The notes beneath the pieces are model-generated. The model made no database searches, was not told the DNA's origin, and was given only the letters and a program-made list of their open reading frames with translations. DNA of 64,000 bases from Diplolepis rosae (lineage: Eukaryota > Arthropoda > Insecta > Hymenoptera > Diplolepididae). The position numbers and the translations under genes are program-made. Below are positions 46,227 through 55,560 of this stretch, piece by piece (within the stretch, counting starts at the first letter, position 1; each line of letters starts with the position of its first letter). Location of the stretch: positions 2,232,001 through 2,296,000 of the forward strand of contig JAPYXD010000680.1 in the NCBI GenBank assembly GCA_030998225.1, written 5' to 3'.

Positions 46227-47418
46227 AGATTGACCAATCCAAAACATAATAACGCTCATCTAAAAAAGGCGCAAAATTAAAAAAAAAAACAGTTGCTTAA
46301 TGTGTGCATCTTGTAAAATTATCGCCATCACATCAAGCTCACCTGTGATACTAAAATTATAAATTTACCACAAGTGTGTTACGAACTCACTGATGAAAAT
46401 CATAAAGTCACGATCATATGATACATCATCTCGAGTGCGTATCTAGCTCACATTGTGCAAATCGTCATGTGATTTTGGAATGAAAATCACAAATGCTATC
46501 TGGGGAGCCGTACGAGTTTACGTACTTACCATTCGGACTTTACACAGCTTCTTACGTCTTCACCAAAATTTTAAAACCAGTAATTTCACATTTATGCAAG
46601 TTAGGTCTTGCATCTGTCATTTATTTGGACGATTCCTTATTGTTCGGGGAATCTTATTCTATATGCATTAGAAATATAGAAATAACCACAACTTATCCAA
46701 AGAAACTGGGATTTGTAATTAATGTACAAAAAAGTCAAATGAACCCAGCTCAAGCTTGTAAATACTTAGGTTTTCTTTACAACTCGAAGAAAATGATAGT
46801 TGAATTATCCGACTCGAAGAGGAATCAAATAATAACAGAAGTTTATAGAATAGAATTAAATCAGAGCATTAAAATTAGGGATTTCGCGAGAATCGTGGGT
46901 ATTCTAGTGTCTTATTGCCCTGCGGTAAATTACGGATAGGGCTACACTAAAGCTTGTGAAAGAATAAAATTTTTAGCATTGTTAAAAAGTAATAATAACT
47001 ATAACTCCAGACTAATTATAACAAACACGGTTTTAGAAGAAATGTACTGGTGGAAGCGTTTAGGAGCCCTATTTCATAATCTAATAAAGAGGAACGATTT
47101 TCAACTAGAAATGTTCACCGATACCTCATTATTTGGCTGAGGAACATTTTGTGATGGAAAAAGGGCTAATGGATATTGGAAGAATGAGGAAATGTCAATT
47201 CACATAAACCAATTAGAACTTTTAGCTGCCTTCTTTGGCTTGAAATGTTTCGCAGGAAATCACGAAAATTGTCAGGTATTGCTTTATATCGACAATACTA
47301 CAGCAATCTTTTATATAAATAGAATGGGAGGAGTTTAATTTGAAAATTTAAGTAGGTAGACCTGTGTGTCAGTTTAAAAAAATCGATTTTTTTATTGCTT
47401 ATTTCTAATCAAAAACAT

Positions 47419-48745
47419 GTTTTTTTTTTTTTTTTTGGTGAGGAGGAAAAATGGCAAAATCTTTTATAGACGTTGAACAGGACTCTTCTAGGACGGGTCT
47501 AGGCTTACCTGTTAAAACCAAAAAACCCCCTCTCTCGAACCAATACACCACCCGCGGAACCGCTTTTCGGCTTTAAACTTCACGGGTGGTTGGTTCCATT
47601 AAAGTCGCGTATGACTCTTCCGTCATCCGTTCGCTCGGAACCTCCACCCGCGGCCACAGGCCCACTAGGCAAACCGACTAGCCGCGCCACCCAGGGGAGA
47701 AACAAACAGATTCCTCCCCCGAACGACGCGGACAGCCAAGTCCACCCGAGACGCAGGACCGCGGGCGGAGGCCCCGATGCGATTTCTACTGGCCCTCCCC
47801 GTTGTTTCGCTCCCGACGTCCATCAAGCTCTCTTGTCTTCATCACAAGTGTGACGAATGACTCGATGTGCGTCCAGTACCGTTCAGACTGGAGCATGAGA
47901 GGGACCATCGTGTCAGGAGTAAGTACGGAACCCACCGCCTGACCGAGGACCTCCCTAGCCACACCCCATTTTTCGCAGACGAAGAGTGAGTGCTCTGCGT
48001 TATCCACCGGGAAATCGTAGTAGCAACACGTCTCCTCGTATCTCTTCTTAAAGCGCCTCAGGTACGCGTTGAAACAGCCATGGTCCGCGCGCGCTTGCGC
48101 CAAATAAAAGCCGACTTCCCCGTGCTTTCTATTCAGCCAGGTGGCGAGCTCCGAGATCAGGCGGTAGGTCCATCTCCCTGTCTGCTCACCATGCCATCTC
48201 AACTGCCACTTCCCTACGAGTCTGCGCCTTCCATCCTTGCGGATGGCCTCCTTTGCGCGGGCGATTTCCTGCAGGTCGGCGCAAGTAAGCTCCTTATGAA
48301 GCTGAAAGGTCTCCTGCCTTTCCTCCGACAATAAATCTATTGGTCCAGACCGGACCAGCTGCATAAAGCAGCTTCGAATGGACCATGCTCGCCACCAATC
48401 TTCTATTCGCTTCCCTGGGTCCACCAATGTTTGGCATAAGCCGGGCCAAGTTCGCTCCACATTGGATGGCTTTGGCAGCTGCGATCTTTAGGTGTTCGCC
48501 AAAGCTAAGCCTACGATCCAGCTGCACCCCCAGGTACTTTATGCTTGTTTTCCACTCGACCTCATGCTCTCCGAGAACGATCCTCGGGTATTGGAAGGAT
48601 CTCCTGTCCGTAACTAGCAAAGCCTCGGTTTTCTCAGGGGCCATTTTAAGGCCCCTGCTATCCAACCAGCGCTTTGCTCGCCACAGACTTTCATTGATCC
48701 TCAGCTCTAGGATTCCGACGTCGTCAGCGGCGCACCAGGTTGCTA
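47419..48745 (-). pseudogene. R1-like non-LTR retrotransposon 3' fragment, copy 1
   Basis: A poly(A) tail (poly-T at 47419-47436 on the plus strand) marks its 3' end. The frame begins just after the catalytic FADD box, at CAADDVGILELRINES, and runs through the RT thumb (KMAPEKTEALLVTDRR, IKYLGVQLDRRLSFGEHL). A frameshift is followed by the C-terminal region (RWTYRLISELATWLNRKHGE, DHGCFNAYLRRF) and a degenerate zinc knuckle CCYYDFPVDNAEHSLFVC. The catalytic core is missing, so it is dead. The C-terminal pattern suggests the R1/I group; the exact clade is not certain. Confidence 0.82.
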
Positions 48746-48893
48746 AAATAATACTTAACAGGAACATTTTATTTATCTATACATTAGTAGTTATAAAAAC
48801 AACTTACAATACATAGGCATTGACCCCGTTCTCCAAGATCTTATAAAAACAACTTAAAATACATTTTCAAATACTCTATTGTCCAGGATTATA

Positions 48894-49127
48894 CACCAGG
48901 TTGCTAAAACAACACTCCACAGGAACTTTTTTTATATTTATATATATAGCTACAAAAACAAAGTTCATTACTATCTCATTGATCCCGTTGTTACCATTTG
49001 TTGGCCAGGTTGCTAAAATAATCCTGTACTACAGGGTCATTAAAAATGCATTGTTAGTTGTTTTTATAACCCTTAATATATGAATATAAAAAAAGTTCCT
49101 GTGGGATATTGTTTTAACAACCTGGTG
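48894..49127. repeat. 234-bp foldback with CACCAGGTTGCTAAAAC ends
   Basis: CACCAGGTTGCTAAAACAAC at the left is inverted at 49108-49127, and aggaactttttttata pairs with tataaaaaaagttcct. Further single copies of ccaggttgctaaaa lie at 48736 and 49006. The 48736 copy abuts the broken 5' end of the R1-like fragment. Confidence 0.7.
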
Positions 49128-49448
49128 CATGATCCTAGACAACGGGGTCATTGAAAAAGCAATAGAATTTGCTTTTGTAATCATTAATGTTCAAATATAA
49201 TTATTAACTTTCACAGTTAAAGTTTTAATAAAGTTTTCTGTTGTCCTTCACTTTTCAAAAGGCCTCTCAAAGAATTTACTCTAACTGCCATCTATTGTTC
49301 AATTTCAAAATTACAAATTTGTCCACTACCGACATTCACCCATTCTGACAAGTGTTAGTCTCTCTATTATGAAAATAATAAGCGATCAAGAAGTGCAGCC
49401 TGAAGTTGACAGTTTCTGGGAAAAAAAAACTTTTGGAGAAATCGATTT

Positions 49449-49583
49449 CTAGACAATTAATACCCTACCGACTTCGGCGCTTTTACGAGTTTTTCTGCGT
49501 ACGCTCGAATCATATCTGAAAAGGTCGAAATTGCCGTGATTATCGTCCATCTCACTTGACATTTCGCGAATACTTCCGGCCAT
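49449..49583 (-). CDS. Short coding-like exon of unknown identity (MAGSIREMSSEMDDNH)
   Basis: An ATG in good context (tcaaaATGG read on the minus strand) opens 39 acidic, then Arg/Lys-rich residues, followed by a donor-like GTAGGG near 49466; unspliced it ends at 49449. A diverged inverted copy at 54712 on the plus strand begins MAGTSREISSAMGENHDE and then stops. Two related starts within repeat DNA suggest a transposon-encoded first exon. No family recognised. Confidence 0.4.
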   Translation of the reverse strand: MAGSIREMSSEMDDNHGNFDLFRYDSSVRRKTRKSAEVGRVLIV

Positions 49584-50183
49584 TTTGATTTTCTTGATCT
49601 TGTGTAGTAGTAGCGTATTGTAATAGACGCATGCGCAGTTCAAATGTACAAGGCTTTGTCAGTACGGTGCCAACGCTGTACGAAGAAAAGGAAGAAGATT
49701 ATGCGCCGCTGTATCGTAATAGGCGCTTGCGCAGTTCACTTTTTACAAAAAAAAGCAATGCAAATATATAAATCGATTTTTTTATAAACCTCACAATCGA
49801 TCAAGTAAAATTGATTAAATGCGAATATATTTCTCATAGCACCGAGCGTCTGGTTAAGAAACAAATTAGGATGGAAGAACTTTTGTAATCGCTCTTTTTT
49901 GCGCATTTCTACATATGTTTAATATAAACACGTTTTTAAATTTCAGAAGACAGATGCGTACTGTATCTTGCACACCGTTTGGGTCTGCCATTTTGAGAAG
50001 GTCTCGTTCCCGCTTTGATCATTTATTTACTAATTTAATAACACCTTTGAAACTATTAATGTAAAATATTTAAGAATAAAGCGAGAAAATCATGGAGGAA
50101 TAATTAAAAAATCTTAATTACTTTACCTACACGTTTATACTAAAAAAGCGCTCGAAAATCGCTCTTGACATAGGTCTATCCCC
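49584..50183. other. Right part of the TTAA element
   Basis: The part up to about 49760 is repeated inverted at 54500-54710, including tacaaggctttgtcagtacg. The rest shows no coding frame. Confidence 0.5.
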
Positions 50184-51281
50184 TTAAACAAGATCGCAAG
50201 ACTTATATGAAACTGGAGCGAAACAAGAAGAATCTGGATTTATGCGACTTACACCCCATCAAAAATGAATAAAATAGCGGATGAAGAGTCACGTCGCTTA
50301 AAGGCAAATGCTGAAGTAGAACTTTTATCAAACGGCAGAAAATTATTTGTACACCTGATAGCTATAGATAATGTTTTGGTATTTAATAGCAAAGAAGAAG
50401 GCTTTTGGCAGAATATTACCCTGGTGGCCGAGATCTGGTCAGGAAGGCGTTTGAGTTAAGAGAAACATAATTGGAATCGATTGAAATCTCAATGTCATCG
50501 CTAAGAAACTCTTCCTTCAAACAATACGATTGTTGTTTTAAGAAATCGCGGAATTTTTGTAAGAAACGGAGCCTGAATCCTTTCTAAAGTTCACTTCCAG
50601 CAATATTAATTTTCATACCTGAATTGTTTGATAACGAAGTAGCACATAATTCGATAAATTATTATAGGTCAGCGATTTCTTTGTTAATTGAGCCAGAAAT
50701 GGCCACGGACTCGAGAATGATACGTTTTTAAAGGTATCTCAAAACTGCGTTCCTCGAAACCAAAATACGATTCTACTTGGGACCCCAAGAGCGTACCTCA
50801 ATATTTTACTTCATTGTCTTCGAATGAAGAATTGTCGATAGAAAAATTAGCAAAAAAACTTATATGCTTACTAGCGTTAATAACGGGTCACAAAATGCAA
50901 ACGTTTGCACAAATCAAAACTATCAATATAAAAACAACAGAAGATGCGGAAATTAAAATCAATGATGAAATTAGAACGTCCACGCCAAACAAAAAGCAAC
51001 AATGCTTGACTTTGCCCTATTATCTAGACGTCGAAAAAATCTGTGCTGCTTCTACTCTCCGATCTTATTTAAAAAAAAACTAAAAATATGAGAGAAGAGT
51101 GTATCGCTCTTCATTTCGTTTAAAAAAACCGTACAAGGACGTCACGACGCAAATTCTAAGCCGGTAGGTAAAAGATTGTCTCCAAGAAAGTGGAATATGC
51201 AGGTACAGAGATTTTTACAGCTCATTCAACACAACATGCGTCGACTTCTGCGGCAAAAAGAACCGGTCTAGTTAGATACTA

Positions 51282-52038
51282 AAGGGTTTCCCAATAGGGG
51301 TGATATGATTTTGAATGTCCCTATCGGGCTCATTTGAACTGAAATTTTTGACGTCTGCTGTCAGTTGTCATCAGTAAGGTTTGCCATTTAATCATGAGTA
51401 GTTTCACGCTTCCACAACGTTTGGAAATTGTCCAATTATTTTATCAAAATTCGAGAAGTTTTGTCGGTGTTCAAAAAGCATATCGTGCAAAATATGGTCG
51501 TTATTCTGCTCCATCCGCGCTCTCAATTCGTCGAATAATCGATAAGTTGGAGAGTGAATTTACTCTATTGGATACTAAGCCTAAAAATCGTATGCGTACC
51601 GCACGTTCTACACAGAATATAGCTGCCGTACAGGCCAGTATCGAGGAAAACCGTGAATTGTCCGTGCCACGCCGATCTCAGGAATTGGGCCTGTCCAGGA
51701 TGACTACCTGGCGTATTTTGCGATTGGATCTTGGCCTGCATCCCTATAAGATGATTCTGGCCCAAGAACTGAAGCCTAATGACCATCGTTTGCGTCGGGA
51801 GTTCGCGGATTGGGCTCTGGAATCAATTGAAAATGATCCCAATTTTCATCAAAAAATCATCTTTTCTGATGAGGCGCATTTTTGGCTCAAGTCTCGGGGG
51901 ACATTTGGCCGATATATTGTTTAAATCATAAATGGCATAGAATATCCAATATAATAAAAAAGATTTCGATCAATTCCGAATGAATATTCAGTGTTTTTTT
52001 TCAATTTCAAAACATATCACCCTTATTGGGAAACCCTT
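51282..52038 (+). mobile_element. 757-bp internally deleted mariner-type element, copy 3
   Basis: TA at 51280-51281 and 52039-52040. It interrupts the tyrosine recombinase between AKRTG and LDIIRRTAGW. Same length and ends as copies 1 and 2. Confidence 0.9.
51394..51924 (+). CDS. Truncated mariner-type transposase, copy 3
   Basis: 176 codons, intact, ending GTFGRYIV like the other two. It differs by a few residues (VQKAYRAKYGRYSAP). It contains the DUF4817-type helix-turn-helix, the second helix-turn-helix (RRSQELGLSRMTTWRIL) and the SDEAHFW motif with the first catalytic Asp, but not the rest of the DDE/D domain. See copy 1 for the possible role. Confidence 0.8.
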   Translation: MSSFTLPQRLEIVQLFYQNSRSFVGVQKAYRAKYGRYSAPSALSIRRIIDKLESEFTLLDTKPKNRMRTARSTQNIAAVQASIEENRELSVPRRSQELGLSRMTTWRILRLDLGLHPYKMILAQELKPNDHRLRREFADWALESIENDPNFHQKIIFSDEAHFWLKSRGTFGRYIV

Positions 52039-52098
52039 TACTTAGATATTATACGTAGAACAGCGGGTTGGACTCCGAAATACAACACATCCCTTCTA

Positions 52099-52390
52099 CA
52101 CGGAGAGAAGTTTAGTCGAACCATAAAACTAGCGGTGGGAGAGCCGCTCCTCTTTGGTTTAGTATGACGTCTACTCCAAGATTGGTGCACTGGTTGCCCC
52201 AAACTGGCGAAAAAGCTTGCGAGAGAACGGCTGGCACAAGCGTTTCGCGTAACGGCTCACTTAGTTTGTGGTAATGGTTCTCCCAAATTGGCAGAGCCGT
52301 TTGACTAGGCAGAGGTCGCGCAGTTCTTTGTGTGTTTAGCGCAACAGTTCTACGTGTTGGGCGAGCAGTTCCACCAAACTTCTTTCCGTG
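52099..52390. mobile_element. 292-bp TA-target MITE (CACGGARAGAAGTTT ends)
   Basis: CACGGAGAGAAGTTTAGTCGAAC at the left is inverted at the right as …CCAAACTTCTTTCCGTG, flanked by TA at 52097-52098 and 52391-52392. No coding frame. It breaks the end of the recombinase. Confidence 0.75.
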
Positions 52391-52392
52391 TA

Positions 52393-52560
52393 GAAATAAT
52401 TGATTGGGCACGATTGGATTCGATTGACCCGATTGAGTATGATTAAGAAACACAATCGTGTTTCACAATAGAAATCAATTAATTTAATTGTTTCCAATCG
52501 TGTTTCTTTATCGTTCTCAGTCGGATCAATCGAATCCAATCATGTCCAATCGATTATTTC
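52393..52560. mobile_element. 168-bp palindromic TA-target MITE
   Basis: GAAATAATTGATTGGGCACG and CATGTCCAATCGATTATTTC are inverted ends; complementarity continues nearly to the centre. TA flanks both sides (52391-52392, 52561-52562), the left TA being shared with the neighbouring MITE. Confidence 0.75.
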
Positions 52561-52562
52561 TA

Positions 52563-53290
52563 GAAGTGATTCTCAAAATTTTATAATTTAAAGCTAGTCT
52601 ACGAAAAATGCATATGCTAACGCAGTTCTCAATTTCTAGTTCAGTAGAATTATTTACAATGTTGAATAGTAGTTTGAGTTAATAAAGACATATTTAATTT
52701 AAATCGTAGTATTGAAATATCACCCTACAACACCGGAACATGCTTTAAACATCTACATGTTTGATTATTTCGGAAGAGGACTCTTCCGAAATGATCAAAC
52801 ATGTAGTACGTCAACTCCTCGCAGTATGTTTTGAAGATTTTGAAGATTCACCGGAACAATTTTTAGGGCTCAAATTTATTATTTGAGATGGGAAAAAACA
52901 AAGACTAGGAATGATCATTTCGGAAGAGGCTCTTTATACAATTAGGATAGAACTTCACGTACAGGTAAGTTCGTGTAATCCTTAAATTATATCTTTGACC
53001 ATATAAAAATATAATAATTTTTTTGCTTTGAAGAAAAATGTATATGATTTAAACAAATTTTTATTTTTTCCAAAGATATTTTTTTCGAATGAAACTAAAA
53101 TTAATTAAATTAAAATTCAAATAAATCTCCTCTTTAAATCGAATAAAGCCTTTGAAATAAATTAATTTCTTTCACTCAATAAAATATTTTTTCTGAGTGT
53201 TTTATTGGGGTGGGTAAGATCGTGATCTACCCTCGCGAGTCCACGTGATTTACAATGTTTACAATTCACAATACAATAAATAGTATGACT
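52563..53290. other. DIRS 3' remnant and unassigned AT-rich DNA
   Basis: AATAAA at 52681 may end the DIRS-like element. Beyond it are a perfect-looking hairpin (52753-52806) and AT-rich sequence with no gene. Confidence 0.4.
52753..52806. repeat. 54-bp near-perfect hairpin
   Basis: ctacatgtttgattatttcg / cgaaatgatcaaacatgtag arms meet at gaagag-ga-ctcttc with a single mismatch. A partial copy (atcatttcggaagaggctct) lies at 52914. Confidence 0.75.
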
Positions 53291-53526
53291 GAATAATGTG
53301 AATATCACGAGAATTTGTGACAACTGTCAATACGGTGCGCACGCATCCAGGGAGGTACGACATACGACTTGCCTCCTGTCCTTTGATGTAGTTAGGCAAA
53401 CTGTTTTCTCCCAAACAGCAAATATTACTACTGTTTCGAAAGACTCCAAGCGTGGAAGCTTAATTAACAAGCTGTCGCAAAGTTCTGTGCCACGTGCTGC
53501 TCGAAATTTGTCTTCAGTTCGTTAAA

Positions 53527-53584
53527 ATGTCACCTTTCACCATTATTTTATTCATCTTTTTGCTTGGTCCAATTCAGAATATTG
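53527..53584 (+). CDS. Signal-peptide first exon candidate
   Basis: ATG in good context (gttaaaATGtc) is followed by MSPFTIILFIFLLGPIQNI, a short hydrophobic core typical of a secretory signal. The exon ends ATTG|GTGAGT, a consensus donor, in phase 1. The unspliced frame runs to 53853. I see no matching acceptor and exon before the repeats at 54.0 kb, so the partner exons are lost, displaced or outside. It could be a small secreted-peptide gene relic. Confidence 0.35.
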
Positions 53585-54049
53585 GTGAGTATTGTAAATG
53601 TCATAAAATTATTATAAGTTATTATAAGATAAGTTTTCGAATTTTCCCTCTCTCTAAAAAAGCGCCTGAGTGCGACATATGTTACATGGAAATGATAGCT
53701 TATCAATATTTCTTTCACAGTTTATTACTCTTAGACGTGAGTTTCGAAATAGTAAAGATAAAAGAACATAAACTGAGCAAAAAATTAATTATTCTTAATA
53801 CTTTAGAAATGATTTATGATTTTTTTGGATCAAAGACAATTTTTTTGAATTAAGAAAACTTTCTTTAATACAAAGAAAGTTTTTCGTTGAAAATATAAAT
53901 ATCAAAGAACCTGAATTCTCAGTGTGATCTACAATTATATATTTTTACATTCTCATCATATGAGAAGGTGTGGTTTTAAATGAAAAATCACTTTCGGAAT
54001 TTTCATCAAATTTTTACGTTTTGAGACCCCCCCGAGTCAGAAAAACGGT

Positions 54050-54440
54050 TTTTACAAAAGTGTCTGTCTGTCTATCTGTAGATCGTATACTCGATGACTC
54101 TCGATAGAATTATCGGATTGAATTGAGCTTTCGCATACTTTATCGGAGCCGAAAAATTAAGGACGAGTTAGTTAACCAGCCACATCCAACAAAAATGGTT
54201 AAAATAGGAGCATTTTTTGTGTTTTTGAAAAAAACTTTATGAAAAAATCCAAAATTCTAATACTGGTTTCTGATAGTGCTCATAAATCTCTATTAATTAT
54301 CCTAATAATATTTTCCGATTAAACTAAAATTAGGAACGTTACAGTATGTTATAATTTGAAAAAAGTTAATATCTAACTTCCATTTTTCACTTAAATTATA
54401 CGAAATACGAAAAAAAGTTATGATATAAAATTTTTTATGT
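54050..54440. repeat. Second copy of the dispersed repeat module
   Basis: A gtctgtctgtctatctgtag tract leads into ttatcggattgaattgagct, a block with aactaaaattaggaacgtta, and ends in ttatacgaaatacgaaaaaa, in the same order as 23220-23653. Confidence 0.5.
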
Positions 54441-54499
54441 GCCTCCGGCGCGTGAACTCGTTTTTACGCTGCAGTTGAGAGTAGCGCAATGTTGTGTAT

Positions 54500-54840
54500 T
54501 ACGATACAGAGTAATGTAATGTAAAAATTGAACTGCGCATGTGCCTATGGTTATAGGCATGTATGGTTATACAGCGGAGCTTAATCTTCTTATTCTTCTT
54601 ATTCTTCTTCTTCGTACAGCGTTGGCAGCGTACTGACAAAGCCTTGTACATTTGAACTGCGCATGCTTTATTACAATACGCTACTACCACACAAGATCGA
54701 GAAAATCAAAATGGCCGGAACTAGTCGCGAAATATCAAGTGCAATGGGCGAAAATCATGATGAATACTAGATTAGATTCGAGTGTATGCATAAAAACTCG
54801 TATACGCACCGAAGTCACATAAAATAGAATACAATTCGGG
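54500..54840 (+). pseudogene. Inverted, decayed copy of the 49450-49760 segment
   Basis: It repeats, in reverse orientation, the tacagcgttgg-cagcgtactgacaaag block and the MAGSIRE-like start. Here the reading is MAGTSREISSAMGENHDEY followed at once by TAG. The copy ends near 54840 and has no visible terminal repeat, so it is a fragment. Confidence 0.55.
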
Positions 54841-55560
54841 TAATTACGAGACTCGCTTAATATGCTCGCAGGACTGATCGTGCATCGGCTTCGTCTCGGC
54901 TTTGCCTCAGCTACGCCTCACCTAAGCCTTGACTATGCCTTGGGTTCGATCTCCTGTGAGCATTGTCGCCCATCGCGTAATAACCCTCATTATGCGCCTA
55001 GGCACATAATATACTATTACTACATAAAGATTTACAAGTTTGAATTGCTATATTTTTTTCATTTTAATTTAAAAAAATACGATTCAAATTCAGAAAATTC
55101 ATTATTTAAAAAAAATATGTGACATACGAAACAAACGTTGAGATGGAAAATTATTTGCCTGAATAAAGTCTACAAATTCTCTGTAGAACATTTCTCAATA
55201 AGGTGTATATTTTATGTTTTGTTTTTAAAGACACTATCGAAAACCAAAAATTCCATTTTTTAACCAGGATATGTAAGGTACGAAATAAGCGTTAAAATAA
55301 AAAATCGTTTGCTTAAAAACAGTCTACGAGTTTTTTTTTTCTTTTTTGAGATATTTGGCAGAAGATTCATCTTTTATAATCATGTACATTTTTGGAAAGT
55401 TACACAAATTTATATAGAAATTTTCTTTTTCAATTGAAATCTAAAAATTGAGTGACTATGAAAATGTAATTCACATCTACAAGATTATAAAATTGATATG
55501 AGCTTCAGTATCAAATTACAAGAAATAAACTTAAATATATGCGAAGTAGCAAGTTCATGT
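54841..55560. other. Repeat-rich stretch without gene
   Basis: 54870-54935 has a degenerate tandem of ctacgcctcac / ctttgcctcag words. 55115-55340 carries two diverged units of the 89-bp tandem family from 23.46 kb (gtgacatacgaaacaaacgt, gtaaggtacgaaataagcgt). Confidence 0.45.

Larger units (their letters stand above)
43392..46504. mobile_element. 3113-bp element with CCCAGATARCATTYGTGATTT ends
   Basis: The left end CCCAGATAACATTCGTGATT and the inverted right end (…AATCACAAATGCTATCTGGG) match. Subterminal sequence is dense in tcacatgtga/gagctcac words. It interrupts the RT. Joining 43391 directly to 46505 restores the frame and the expected residue spacing, so no target duplication is evident. 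Inside are a 757-bp mariner derivative and a Mos1-like mariner relic; no transposase of its own is recognised. Confidence 0.7.
42960..46931 (+). pseudogene. DIRS-like reverse transcriptase, split by a 3113-bp element
   Basis: The first half contains FISDIFLSPKTYGSFRLILN, LNKFIPTNLFKPEDGRTV and ATLDLQDAYYLVAAYKSHRK (the first catalytic Asp in LDLQDAYY), with stops between. It breaks at 43391. The second half resumes at GEPYEFTYLPFGL, includes the catalytic box IYLDDSLLFGES (YLDD at 46622-46633) and runs through FVINVQKSQMNPAQACKYLGF to the connection domain (IRDFARIVGILVSYCPAVNYG). The LPFGL and YLDD motifs and the CPAV(K/N)YG block identify a DIRS-type RT rather than gypsy or a LINE. Confidence 0.82.
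47352..50183. mobile_element. 2832-bp TTAA-target element (piggyBac-like)
   Basis: TTAA flanks both ends (47348-47351, 50184-50187). Excising the element with one TTAA rejoins the RNase H frame exactly (ENL-NK). The ends GTAGGTAGACCTGTGTGTCA and, inverted, GGGGATAGACCTATGTCA are imperfect terminal repeats. Inside are an R1-like retroelement fragment, a foldback, and a short minus-strand coding-like segment (49449-49583). No full transposase was recognised. Confidence 0.72.
46932..50340 (+). pseudogene. DIRS-like RNase H, split by a TTAA-target element
   Basis: LEMFTDTSLFG (first catalytic Asp), INQLELLAAFFGLKCF (Glu) and VLLYIDNTTAIFYINRMGG (Asp) are readable up to 47351. A 2832-bp insertion follows. 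The reading resumes at 50184 as LNKIARLI, a TGA where Trp is expected, then WSETRRIWIYATYTPSKMNK and IADEESRR, the usual end of this domain. Stops at 47140 and 47337 confirm decay. Confidence 0.78.
50390..52096 (+). pseudogene. DIRS-like tyrosine recombinase, disabled
   Basis: The N-terminal core-binding part reads YYPGGRDLVRKAFELRE, then SSFKQYDCCFKKSRNFC. The catalytic part reads DPKSVPQYFTSLSSNEEL, LALITGHKMQTFAQI, ICAASTLRSYL, AHSTQHASTSAAKRTG and, beyond the mariner insertion, LDIIRRTAGWTPKYN. In relatives the first catalytic Arg lies in a HRxQT block, here HKMQT; the HxxR box is HSTRH, here HSTQH. Both arginines are therefore replaced. The C-terminal Tyr region is lost where a MITE begins at 52099, and frameshifts and stops are also present. 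Confidence 0.78.
42202..52690 (+). mobile_element. DIRS-like tyrosine-recombinase retrotransposon, dismembered
   Basis: Plus-strand pieces in the right order are gag-like (about 42304-42800), RT (42960-43391 and 46505-46930), RNase H (46931-47351 and 50184-50340) and tyrosine recombinase (50390-51281, 52039-52096). They are separated by a 3113-bp TIR element, a 2832-bp TTAA element, a 757-bp mariner derivative and two small MITEs. The reading resumes at the matching point after each of the larger insertions, so this was once one element. An AATAAA at 52681-52686 may mark its 3' end; split or inverted terminal repeats were not resolved. Confidence 0.75.

Noticed and set aside
47590..48816. Plus-strand frames opposite the R1-like fragment
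   Set aside because: They are shadows of the minus-strand RT and C-terminal domain.
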